From Meira nashicola (taxonomy: Eukaryota; Basidiomycota; Exobasidiomycetes; Exobasidiales; Brachybasidiaceae): DNA of 64,000 nt. Where the stretch lies: contig BCJU01000001.1 in assembly GCA_001600355.1 (NCBI GenBank), forward strand, positions 1-64,000, read 5' to 3'. The notes below the pieces were generated by a model, which saw nothing but the letters and a program-made list of their open reading frames with translations, was not told the DNA's origin and made no database searches. The translations under genes were made by a program, and so were the position numbers. This document shows, in pieces, positions 45,065 to 54,283 of the stretch. Numbering within the stretch: position 1 is the stretch's first letter; every line of letters begins with the position of its first letter.

Positions 45065-46756
45065 ATGCGAGTCAATTTAGCATCTTTTTTGGTGCTTTGC
45101 ACATGTATACTCTTCATTGAGCCAACTGTTGCTTTGCCAAAAGTGCGCACCTTTCGTGGTGTGAGCAGATATAATGGCTTATACAACGAACATATTCCAA
45201 CTCCTCCTTTCCCAAACCCTCGTGATGATCCAGACTTTTATGCTCATCGTTATTCGGAAGAGTATATCAGTCAAGGATTATTATCCGAACGTCCTGATTG
45301 GGCAAACACATTTATCGAAAGAGTCAAAACAGTTTTAGATCAAATCGGTTGGGAATCATGGACATTGATCAAAATGGTATCCCCATACTTTTCCCAAAAA
45401 GATTCTCTCACTGAATCTTTTGGTCGTTTAACTTTTAACAAGAACGGAGATGAAGATTTCGATCGTTTGCGAAAAGACTCTAATCGTTATTACCTTGAAG
45501 AAGCAGAGAACAATGTCAATGCAAGTGATTTACCCCATTTACCACAAGATTCCGGTTTTGATTATCGTAATGATAAAGTGAGGGGTGTTAATATCGGAAA
45601 TTGGCTATTGTTCGAATTGTGGATGGATAGCAGTTTATCCAACAAACTTAACAGTCATGCAGTCAATGCTCCTTATCCCAATGCAATCATTGATGAATGG
45701 ACTGCAGGTCAATATTCCGATTATAATTATGCTTCCAAAGTGTTACGAAAGCACTTTGACACTTGGTTCACAGAACAAGATGTGATCGATATCAAGAATG
45801 CAGGTTTGAACCATATCCGTTTGCCATTCCCATACTGGTCTTTTGCTGAAGCCAAAGGTCCATCTGCACCTTACCTAACGCTGAACAGATTTGACAAATT
45901 GATCGAAGCATGTGGATGGGCAAGAACCCATGGAATAAAAGTGTGGGTCGATATCCACGGAGTACCTGGCTCACAAAACGGGTTTGATAATTCGGGAAGA
46001 TCTGGCCCTATTCATTGGCCTAATAACCCAGATTACTATACTCGAACTCAGTATACTTTCAACCGTCTTGCCACGCTATTCTCTCAACCTGAATGGAAAG
46101 GAACAGTTACCGCAGTAGAAGCCGTTAACGAGCCGTTGGCAACTAACTCCGATGCCGTGAAACAATTGATACTGAAATATTATCCTTGGGCACGTAATGC
46201 AGCAGCAAGACCACCAAACTCGACCGATTATACCACCCTTTTAATGGTCATGCATGATGGATTCTTAGGTCCAGCATATTGGGAGAACTTCTTCACAGGA
46301 AGAGCTACTCATCGTGTTTTGTTGGATACCCATCCTTACTTTGTTTATACTGATGCCGAAAAGAAGATGAAAGATTCACGTCGTTTACGTGAAATGTGCG
46401 CAAAAGAAAGCGTCTTCCAACGTAGTCAACAATTTTATCCAACAATTGCCGGTGAATGGTCAGTAAGCGGACCAAATGGAGATCGTAGTTCCGATCGTAA
46501 TTTACCAAACGGTCCTGTTAGCTTCCCAGACGGTCCAAATTACCCTTATAGCTACGGATATATGAACTTCATGAGCTATTCCTTCAACGTTCAAAGAGCA
46601 ACATACGAGAAAGGTTCCGGTTGGATCTTCTGGGCATGGAAGAATGCTAATGCTCTCGATTGGAGTTACAAAGCTGGCTTACAATATGGCTGGATTCCAC
46701 AAGATGCTGGCGCTCCTTCTCCATTCGGTGATGACCCATGTGCAAATTATCGTTGA
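45065..46756 (+). CDS. secreted GH5 exo-beta-1,3-glucanase-like enzyme
   Basis: A 563-residue protein from the ATG at 45065, chosen because MRVNLASFLVLCTCILFIEPTVA is a clear signal peptide; the upstream in-frame stretch from 44984 is leader-like. The GH5 core has RGVNIGNWL(L), [28 protein letters not shown], the acid/base Glu356 in VEAVNEP and the nucleophile Glu464 in TIAGEWS. An extra ~150 residues precede the core. This pattern is the GH5_9 exo-1,3-glucanase type used in fungal wall remodelling or glucan use. Downstream, a rearranged piece of a paralogue survives at 47041-47195. Confidence 0.88.
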   Translation: MRVNLASFLVLCTCILFIEPTVALPKVRTFRGVSRYNGLYNEHIPTPPFPNPRDDPDFYAHRYSEEYISQGLLSERPDWANTFIERVKTVLDQIGWESWTLIKMVSPYFSQKDSLTESFGRLTFNKNGDEDFDRLRKDSNRYYLEEAENNVNASDLPHLPQDSGFDYRNDKVRGVNIGNWLLFELWMDSSLSNKLNSHAVNAPYPNAIIDEWTAGQYSDYNYASKVLRKHFDTWFTEQDVIDIKNAGLNHIRLPFPYWSFAEAKGPSAPYLTLNRFDKLIEACGWARTHGIKVWVDIHGVPGSQNGFDNSGRSGPIHWPNNPDYYTRTQYTFNRLATLFSQPEWKGTVTAVEAVNEPLATNSDAVKQLILKYYPWARNAAARPPNSTDYTTLLMVMHDGFLGPAYWENFFTGRATHRVLLDTHPYFVYTDAEKKMKDSRRLREMCAKESVFQRSQQFYPTIAGEWSVSGPNGDRSSDRNLPNGPVSFPDGPNYPYSYGYMNFMSYSFNVQRATYEKGSGWIFWAWKNANALDWSYKAGLQYGWIPQDAGAPSPFGDDPCANYR

Positions 46757-47040
46757 TGCATATAGCCAGTCATACACGTTCAATTTCAAGAGAAAAGTTT
46801 CTCACAAATCTGAACGATGTTGCCTTTCACTTACTCTTTTAATCTCCTTTAGCTTTCTTTGTCTCGAAGACCTGTTCTTTCAAGTTTTTTTTGATGATAA
46901 ATACATGTTTGCTATTGTAACCATCATATAAATGTCCATGTGAATGAATGCTGTTCGCTGAATTAAACTAGAATGAATGCCGTGCTTAGATTTAAGAATT
47001 TTGCCTAAGCGTGCCGAAAGATTGGGTCTTTTCCCCGGCT
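46757..47040. other. 3' flank of the GH5 gene
   Basis: AT-rich downstream DNA; nothing coding seen before the relic at 47041. Confidence 0.4.
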
Positions 47041-47195
47041 TACTGGTTGATTAGGCCAATGAACAGGGCCAGATCTGCCATTATTATCGAAGCCATTTTG
47101 ACAAATTGATCCAAGCATGTGGATGGGCAAGAAACCACGGAACAAAAGTTTGGGTAGACATTCATGGGGTCCCAGGATCCCAGAATGGTTTCGAT
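47041..47195 (+). pseudogene. rearranged relic of a second GH5 glucanase
   Basis: Positions 47097-47195 read [19 protein letters not shown] and continue through [14 protein letters not shown] in one frame (33 codons), closely matching the intact gene around 45890-45990. Immediately upstream, 47041-47094 read on the minus strand [18 protein letters not shown], which is the next part of the same protein. So the downstream piece has been inverted and placed in front of the upstream piece, with GFD encoded at both breakpoints. No start, stop or catalytic Glu remains. Base differences from the intact gene show it came from a diverged paralogue, not a recent copy. Confidence 0.85.
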
Positions 47196-47199
47196 CTAT

Positions 47200-47233
47200 T
47201 CTAGAATAGAATAGAATAGAATATTAGAATATT
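47200..47233 (+). repeat. AGAAT microsatellite
   Basis: About four tandem copies of TAGAA/AGAAT followed by a decayed unit, directly after the GH5 relic. Confidence 0.7.
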
Positions 47234-47991
47234 GTATACACGTGCGTGTTGAGCGTATGAATACTTGTTTTGTAAGTGTAGCAGGCAAGCAAGCTATCTT
47301 GTTTTGAGAACGGCAAAAGCGGCGGCTAAGGCGTATAACAAGAGAAAACGCGCCTTTCGTCAGACTGAGCAGAGACAGTACCGTGCTGCAACCGGCACAT
47401 TGAGTGATGCCGTGATTGGCGGCAGCCAAGGGAAAAAATGCCCGCCCCTTCTTGCCGTTTTATTGTCGTGATTTCGGCACGGCAATTACGGGAATGACCA
47501 CACGATTCAAGCTCTAACACATACACAGAAGCACGAAGGTTTTTTTTAGCATTTCTCTGTTCAATTTAGCATCCTTTCCTATCGGCAGACGTGCAGATTC
47601 ATACATATATACATTTATCACCACTTCAAAACTGCAGGTATGGGGTTAAGGTATGGGTCTGTTCTTCGAAAAAGATGAAAAATCCCCGTTGTTCATACCG
47701 AACCTACATTATTTGTATTCAACAAGCTCATAGAACAACGACCAGCTTTCATTCGAGGTAACGCTAGTCGATGGTTCGGCAAAGAATCAAAAAAGTAAAA
47801 TTACACTTTTCCTCCATCCATCCTTCAATCTAGAGTAGGGGCTTCTACGAACGGCAAATTCGGCATATATTGGATCTTTGGACAATTCATAATCACACCT
47901 TTCACTTTTTATCGTCATCATCAATATGTTTCAATCAGGGAATTAAGGGTATCTTCTTTCTATCATCTCTACGACAGCATTTCTTTCTAGT
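47234..47991. other. promoter region of the MFS transporter
   Basis: About 750 bp, with a GCGGCGGCTAAGGCG patch near 47320. Short frames in several directions carry no protein pattern. Confidence 0.45.
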
Positions 47992-50058
47992 ATGACGGAC
48001 GATCAAAGATCTGCTCAGATCACAACTTCAATCATACAAAATGATCAATCGCATACATCCACCTCACCATCAATATCTGACAATTCTTTCATTATTCCTT
48101 CATTCGACATCAAGAGCATCAAGTTAGAAAATGAAGAAGATCCTAGAAATTGGTCACCACCTAGAAAATGGAGTACAACAGCAATTATTTCCTTGATGGG
48201 TTTCATCTCTCCTCTTGGATCTTCCGTAGTCGTTCCCGGCGCTCCATTGATGGATAGATATTTCTTCTTGCATTCTCGTGAATTGTCTCTTTTACCCGTC
48301 AGCTTTTTCGTTTTAGGATTAGGAATTGGTCCTTTTTTATTGGCACCTGCAAGTGAATTAAAAGGACGTCATCCGATCTTTCTTATTTCTTGTTTCATCT
48401 TTGTTTTGTTCAATATCGGAACAGCACTTTCGACAAATTACGGTGTTTTATGCTTCTTACGTTTTCTTGCCGGGGCTGCTGGAAGTACTGGTCCAAGTTT
48501 AGGTGCAGGTAGTATCGGAGATATGTTTGCTCCTAAAGAGAGAGGAAGAGCACAATCTCTATACGGATTAGGACCTTTATTAGGACCAGTTTGTGGTGCG
48601 ATCGCAGGTGGATGGCTTGTGCAATCTATTCGATCTTGGCGATGGTTATTATGGTTTTTGACTATTCTTTCTGCCGCCATTGCAATTATTGTGGCTTTGT
48701 TTCTCAGAGAGACTTTTGCTCCCGTTTTGTTACGCAAAAAGATTCAAAGATTGGCAAAAGAACACTTACGATCGATTGAAAATCTACAACCAACTGATAT
48801 TCAACATGTCGATCAACTAGAGCAACATCGAAGAGCAATAGAAAAGATTGCAGAGATTTCGCCCAAACAAGAATCGCGATTGAATTCCAACAATGCTCCA
48901 ACCACAATCGTCTATCGTGCATCACAACTCTTTAAGAGAATAATTTCAATCTTTTTGCCTAGCCCAGAATTACGAAAGCGTACACGTTTAGCAATGTCAA
49001 GGCCTTTCCGTCTCTTGTTTGGAAATCCGATTTGCGCAATTTTCAGTATTTATATGGGTTTCATTTATGGTATCATCTTTTTATTCCTCACTCAGCATCC
49101 ACTTCTGTTTCAACGTCGTGATATAGATGAAGATCCAGCTCCGCAACGATTGCCAACGTACGGCTTCAGTCCTGGCTTGGCAAGCTTGACTTATTTAGGG
49201 TTAGGCTTAGGTTTCTTGGTAGCAGCTTCAGTTAATGTGATATTACAAGATTCAATTTATGCACGTTTGGTGTTGAATCATGGAAGACTCGGTTGGGTTT
49301 TATTTAAAGATCGGGAAGTGATTGTAGCACAAAGAAGGAAGAGAGAGATGGAAGATCAAGCAAGAGCGGAAAAGAATGAAGAACATAGCGTAGTAGATAT
49401 CGAGGGACAAGGTTCATCATCTTTGATGGAAAGAAATACGAATCATAATCAATCAGCGCAGTCACCTATCGACAATGAACAAAATACTACACAGAATCTT
49501 TCACCATCGGAAAAAGGGGGAACATGCACGATTGTACAACAAGGGCTAGCACCAATCATCACCAAAGCTGTGACAGATACCACTTCTGGTGCTCTACCAA
49601 CACTCTCTTCTGCAAAGACAGTCAAACCTTCTGCAGCCGCTTCTGTACCAAAAGGTCGACCGGAATATAGATTACCTCTATGCTTAGTAGGAATGATTAT
49701 TCTACCTATTGGACTCTGTGTTTTCGGATGGACGGCAGCCGCAAAGACACACTTTATGCTTCCTTTGCTTGGATCATTTTTGGTTGGAGTTGGAAGTATT
49801 TTACCCTTTCAAGCTATTTTGGTTTATTTAGTGGACGCTTTCATTCCATATTCAGCTTCAGCAACTGCATGTGCCGTTTTGGTACGATGTGTTTTAGCAG
49901 CAGTCTTTCCTTTGTTTAGTGAAAAGATGTTTGTAGCTATCGGATTTGGATGGGGAAGTACATTATTGGCCCTCGTTAGTATGTTGGCAATTCCAGTTCC
50001 GATTTTTTTATTCTGGCGAGGTGAACAGCTACGTGAAAGATTCCGTTTTAAGGGATGA
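47992..50058 (+). CDS. MFS drug/polyamine-type (DHA1) transporter
   Basis: A 688-residue 12-TM transporter. DPRNWSPPRKW precedes TM1, as in many fungal DHA1 proteins. SELKGRHPIFL is the TM2-3 MFS loop, and LRFLAGAAGSTGPSLGAGSIGDMF with ERGRAQSLYGLGPLLGPVCGAIAGGWL covers TM4-5 including the antiporter-type motif. The central loop (about 245-340) is normal. A second, unusual hydrophilic insert of about 115 residues (about 440-560) lies between TMs 8 and 9. Expected at the plasma membrane exporting drugs or polyamines; the real substrate is unknown. Confidence 0.85.
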   Translation: MTDDQRSAQITTSIIQNDQSHTSTSPSISDNSFIIPSFDIKSIKLENEEDPRNWSPPRKWSTTAIISLMGFISPLGSSVVVPGAPLMDRYFFLHSRELSLLPVSFFVLGLGIGPFLLAPASELKGRHPIFLISCFIFVLFNIGTALSTNYGVLCFLRFLAGAAGSTGPSLGAGSIGDMFAPKERGRAQSLYGLGPLLGPVCGAIAGGWLVQSIRSWRWLLWFLTILSAAIAIIVALFLRETFAPVLLRKKIQRLAKEHLRSIENLQPTDIQHVDQLEQHRRAIEKIAEISPKQESRLNSNNAPTTIVYRASQLFKRIISIFLPSPELRKRTRLAMSRPFRLLFGNPICAIFSIYMGFIYGIIFLFLTQHPLLFQRRDIDEDPAPQRLPTYGFSPGLASLTYLGLGLGFLVAASVNVILQDSIYARLVLNHGRLGWVLFKDREVIVAQRRKREMEDQARAEKNEEHSVVDIEGQGSSSLMERNTNHNQSAQSPIDNEQNTTQNLSPSEKGGTCTIVQQGLAPIITKAVTDTTSGALPTLSSAKTVKPSAAASVPKGRPEYRLPLCLVGMIILPIGLCVFGWTAAAKTHFMLPLLGSFLVGVGSILPFQAILVYLVDAFIPYSASATACAVLVRCVLAAVFPLFSEKMFVAIGFGWGSTLLALVSMLAIPVPIFLFWRGEQLRERFRFKG

Positions 50059-50480
50059 AGAGCTGCTGTTCGGTCAATAAAGACCTCATCATTATTGTTA
50101 CTTGGGCAATATCCAGGAATTCTGTATAATTTCTTATTCTACATTTGTACCATAATGCTCCATATCATATTTTTTCTGTAATATATATACCAACACAATA
50201 CAAACCCACCAGTCTGCCCCATACTGAGTTTTTTTAAGCATGAAGCTCTGGGCCGGAGAGTGGGGTTAACGCCAAAAAGTTAAATAAAAACACAGAGAAT
50301 ACAGGCAAAGTGCCTTTTAATGACCTTTCACACGCTGCAATGCATGATTACCCCGATGTACGAATGCTTATGCCGATTTTACTTTCCCGAAAGGAACAAA
50401 CGCGTTTTTTTACAAAGGTTCTTGTGTCGAAAAAAAAGAAGACAAATATTACCATCATACCTTCTCCGCAAATAGAACAA
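50059..50480. other. intergenic between MFS and SDR genes
   Basis: About 420 bp. The stretch 50310-50480 is open in frame with the SDR but has Lys-rich leader-like sequence, so I place the SDR start at 50481. Confidence 0.45.
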
Positions 50481-51707
50481 ATGTCAACAGCATCATCAAT
50501 AACAAAAAGCTCTGCAAGCGTTTTAGATACGCATTGCGAAGGAGCGGGATTATCAGAATCAACAAAAACGTGGAGTAAAGTTTATCGAAGATTTCGTCAA
50601 TTTGAAGGATTAGGATTAGATACATCTTATTCTATTCATTTACCTCGCTCTTTACCTCCTCGAGTAGATCTCAAAGGTAAAAATGTTATCATTTCAGGAA
50701 GTAATTCAGGAATCGGATTAGAAGCTGCCTATATTTTCGCTTTATGGGGTGCAAATGTCATTTTGGCATGTAGACCAAATGTGCCTTCATACGAATTAAG
50801 TCCTGAAGATGCATGTCGAGAGATCCTTAATCGTGGTTCGGGAAATATTGATCCAAAACAATTAGAAGTTTGGGATCTGGATTTATCAAGTTTCAAAAGT
50901 GCAGAAGATTTTGGTAAAAGATGGTTAGAAACAGGAAAGCCATTAGATTATCTGATTAATAATGCTGGTTTATCTTCTCCAAAGTACATCGTTACTGAAG
51001 ATGGATTCGAATTAACAAGATCGGTAAATTATTTGGGACATTGTCTATTATCTTTAACCCTTCTCCCGGCAATGAAAAAATCACAAGCTCCTAGAATTGT
51101 CAACACATGTTCTTGCTTCCACTATCAAGGTGACCTTGATTTTTCAAATTTGGATTATGAGAAATCCAACGGACAAATTCGTGGACCGGGAGGCGTTCAA
51201 GCATATTGCGATACCAAATTGCAACATCTTATGTGGACCAAAGAATTGCAAGTTAGACTATCAGAGAGTGAAGAATATAGACATGTGATCGTCAATGGCG
51301 TTCATCCTGGTTTTATCGGCAGTAATATTTGGAAAGCACCCGGTCTATCTGACCTAGCTTGGCCACAACCGCAATTGCTCAATTGGCTCGTTTCATCTCT
51401 TAGCGTTAGCACTCAACAAGGTTCACTTTGTTTGTTATATGGTGCATTACACCCTAGCTTCGGTTTAAGACCTTCTGAATTGGAAAAGTTACCCAAAAAT
51501 GCTTCTCCAAACACAGCTATCGCCAAAGGTTTGACTGCACAAGTTGGTGGTCATTACATTCAACGTGATCGTGCAGAGACACCACGACCTGAATGCTTCG
51601 ATCGTTTAGCACGATCTAGATTATGGCAAAGGACGATCGAAGATATCAAAGGTGAACAACGCGGACTGGTAAAAGAGCTTCCAGGACATCCTGTCGATCT
51701 GTTTTGA
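50481..51707 (+). CDS. short-chain dehydrogenase/reductase
   Basis: A 408-residue SDR from the ATG at 50481. The Rossmann motif is NVIISGSNSGIGLEAAY, followed by ALWGANVILACR, which indicates NADP preference. The active site includes NNAG and the YCDTK form of YxxxK. The general layout is that of the retinol dehydrogenase/WW-domain oxidoreductase-like group, with a longer N-terminus (about 65 residues before the fold). A C-terminal extension HYIQRDRAETPRPECFDRLARSRLW closes the protein. The substrate is unknown. Single exon. It converges with the PsuG-PsuK gene across only about 40 bp. Confidence 0.85.
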   Translation: MSTASSITKSSASVLDTHCEGAGLSESTKTWSKVYRRFRQFEGLGLDTSYSIHLPRSLPPRVDLKGKNVIISGSNSGIGLEAAYIFALWGANVILACRPNVPSYELSPEDACREILNRGSGNIDPKQLEVWDLDLSSFKSAEDFGKRWLETGKPLDYLINNAGLSSPKYIVTEDGFELTRSVNYLGHCLLSLTLLPAMKKSQAPRIVNTCSCFHYQGDLDFSNLDYEKSNGQIRGPGGVQAYCDTKLQHLMWTKELQVRLSESEEYRHVIVNGVHPGFIGSNIWKAPGLSDLAWPQPQLLNWLVSSLSVSTQQGSLCLLYGALHPSFGLRPSELEKLPKNASPNTAIAKGLTAQVGGHYIQRDRAETPRPECFDRLARSRLWQRTIEDIKGEQRGLVKELPGHPVDLF

Positions 51708-51747
51708 TTGTATTGATATTGTACATTCTAATCCCATTTAATCCCGT

Positions 51748-53978
51748 TTAATCAATCCAATCATTCCATCCAGCACCAATTTCTTGAAGTCGGCTAGAGA
51801 TTGACTCACTACTTTGCAATGTTAATAGTGCTGCTTTTTGCGCTTCAGCAACAATTGCTGACCATACTTTTTCGTCGTGAAGATTAAAAAGATCTGCTTT
51901 GCCAGATTGTTTCAACGTGAAAAGCCCTGCAACGATTGCAGATGCAAATGTATCACCTGCTCCTGTCGTATTTACGATTAGGGAAGAATCAATCACTTCT
52001 GCAAAATGATGTGAAAGGTGAACTGAATCATTCGAAGGAGAATATCTAGCAATCAAGACACCTCTCTTACCACCTTTAATCAATAATGTTGCCCGAAGTG
52101 AAAAAGCAAGTTGAGCAGCAGCATGGACGATATCCTTATTACCCCAAGTGCTTTCCTCGACACCTGCTTCTGCCAATGACCCGATTAGTGTTGGCAACTT
52201 TTCAACAGAGAAAAGACCTCGCTTGATTGCTTCAGCATGCATGGCAGCTAGTTCGAACTCATTCGGAGTGATGACGTGAGGAGAGCGAAATGCCAGGTTT
52301 GGATTCTTCAAAAGATTTGCAATGACTTCGATAATTTTAATGCTTCTCTCAACGGATGTTGGCTCGAAAAGGATGTGGAAATCAGATTTGTACGTGAGCA
52401 CTGCTTCCATTGCCTCTTTACTGATGTTCCCATCCATAACTACCATTTTGGGTTGATGTTTTCTGATCATAGAATAAACTTCATCTTTCAAAGGTCGACT
52501 TTCATCAATATCAGCAATTCCAGTCACAAGATCACCTCCCCTGTCTAAAAGAAGCATCACACTTGCTGTTCGAGACGGGCCCGGAATTAAACCGGAAGTG
52601 GATAATCCTATCTTTGACATTCCCTGTTCGATCACTTTTGCAAAATCGTCTCTTCCGATCGGTGATACCATGTGAACTATCACACCTTGATCCTGCAATA
52701 TCCTATGAATAGCCTCTGCCATATTCCTTCCGACTCCTCCCAATGATAATGACACCCTTCCTGGCCAAGTAGTTGCAATCTCATCCTCCCTACTTGAAAT
52801 TGTTCTTGTGTCATTCTGTCCAGTAATATCGACTGCTGCATATCCTACGACCAATATCGAAGGATGCGCCTTGGCCTCTGCAATGCTGAGGAATAGAAAC
52901 TCAAGTGTTAACACCAATGATCAATTCATAATGTGAACCGTTTATGATTTTTCCAACTTACGATTCATGCTTACCTGCTTGAGTGATCATTAGTGAACGC
53001 AGGCGAGAATCCCTGCATTGCTTCTTCTCTTAATTCTTCTTCACTTTTTGTTCGCAATTTCTGCAATTCGTTCGCTACTTGAGATGCGACTTTCACATTG
53101 TTCAAGACTAAACCTCGATTGCTAATTATTGAATCGCCTTTTGTTAATTCTCCAACACGCTGTAGAAGCCAAGGGGTGGCTTCTTTTCCTCTTTTGTCAA
53201 TTCCTTGTTCGACAGATTCACGTACGGCTTGCTCCACAGCTGATTGAATTTGTATACCAGCTTGTTCAAATTCTTGTGGGATGGGAACTCCAAAAACGAA
53301 CCCATTTTGCATTCCGAAAGATCGACCAGCGTGTATAATTTTTGCAGCATGAACAATATCATGAACTTGTGAAACTTTGCTTCCAGAATTTGCGGTATAA
53401 AATGCCGGAAATTCTCCCGATGAATTGAACGAATGAACATTAACTCCCATTGTCTCAAGATATTCCAATGTTCTGGGAATGTCTAAAATTGATTTGCAAC
53501 CTGAGCAAAATACTGCAACTGGCGTTCTAGATAATTCTGTTAAATCTGCAGATACATCTAATGAATTTTCTCCACCACGATGAACTCCACCAATGCCTCC
53601 CGTACCGAAGATTGGAATTCCTGCTAAATGGGCAAGAAGCATCGTTCCACTGACTGTTGTTGCACCTACACTACCGTTTCCAGCGGCCAAAATGCCAGCT
53701 ACATCTCTACGACTAGTCTTTGTTGCCTTTTTACCCGTTTCTGCTAATCTCTCAATTTGCTTTTCATCTAATCCAATGTATGCTTTTCCATCAATGAATG
53801 CAGTCGTTGCAGGAATTGCGCCTTGATCGCGAACAGTTTGTTCGATCTCTAACGCAGTTTTCAAATTGGTAGGTGAAGGTAATCCATGGGTAATAATCGT
53901 CGATTCTAAGGCTACTATAGGCTTTTTAGCTGCCAAAGCTGCTCGTATAGAAGGATGTATACGTAGAAAGCTTGCCAT
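51748..53978 (-). CDS. bifunctional pseudouridine-5'-phosphate glycosidase / pseudouridine kinase
   Basis: Exons 53978-52975 and 52885-51748 give 713 residues. The intron (89 bp, GTAAGC donor, CCTCAG acceptor, phase 2) joins DHSS to SIAEAKAHPSILVVG. Without splicing the first frame stops two bases into the donor. The N-terminal half is PsuG (PIVALESTIITHGLPSPTN, GTGGIGGVHRGGE, FCSGCKSILDI, PVAVFCS). The C-terminal half is a PfkB kinase (DITGQND..., the anion-hole NTTGAGDTFASAIVAG near 640-655). Together they convert pseudouridine to its 5'-phosphate and then to uracil and ribose-5-phosphate. The order glycosidase-kinase is the known fungal fusion. Confidence 0.92.
52886..52974 (-). other. spliceosomal intron joining PsuG and PsuK halves
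   Basis: 89 bp with GTAAGC donor and CTCAG acceptor; phase 2, generating a Ser codon at the fusion point. Confidence 0.9.
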
Positions 53979-54283
53979 ACTTGGACCAGAATAGGATGAG
54001 CGGAGGAAGAAGGAGAAGAAAGTATGGCATTAAAATTAAAGTTCTACCTGATTCGCGCTAGCAAGGAAGAATCGGAAAAACGGCCGAGCAGCACCAAGGT
54101 AATCTTCTGCATGGCAAACGTTCCTTTCCCCACTTGTAACAAATTCTGTAATGAAAGAATTCAATATGTCATTGACACTTATCTCCAGGATGTTTACAGC
54201 GATCAATCAACATATAGTGTCGATATATGTTACAAATATTATGGAAAGCATGACTGAAAAAAGCATAGAGGTTATTATTCCTA
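53979..54283. other. intergenic
   Basis: About 305 bp between PsuG-PsuK and the GAR-domain gene. AT-rich, no feature seen. Confidence 0.4.

Noticed and set aside
52886..52917. A separate start for the PfkB kinase at 52917
   Set aside because: The MVLTLEFLFL stretch is intron sequence; splicing 52974-52886 gives the known PsuG-PsuK fusion in frame.
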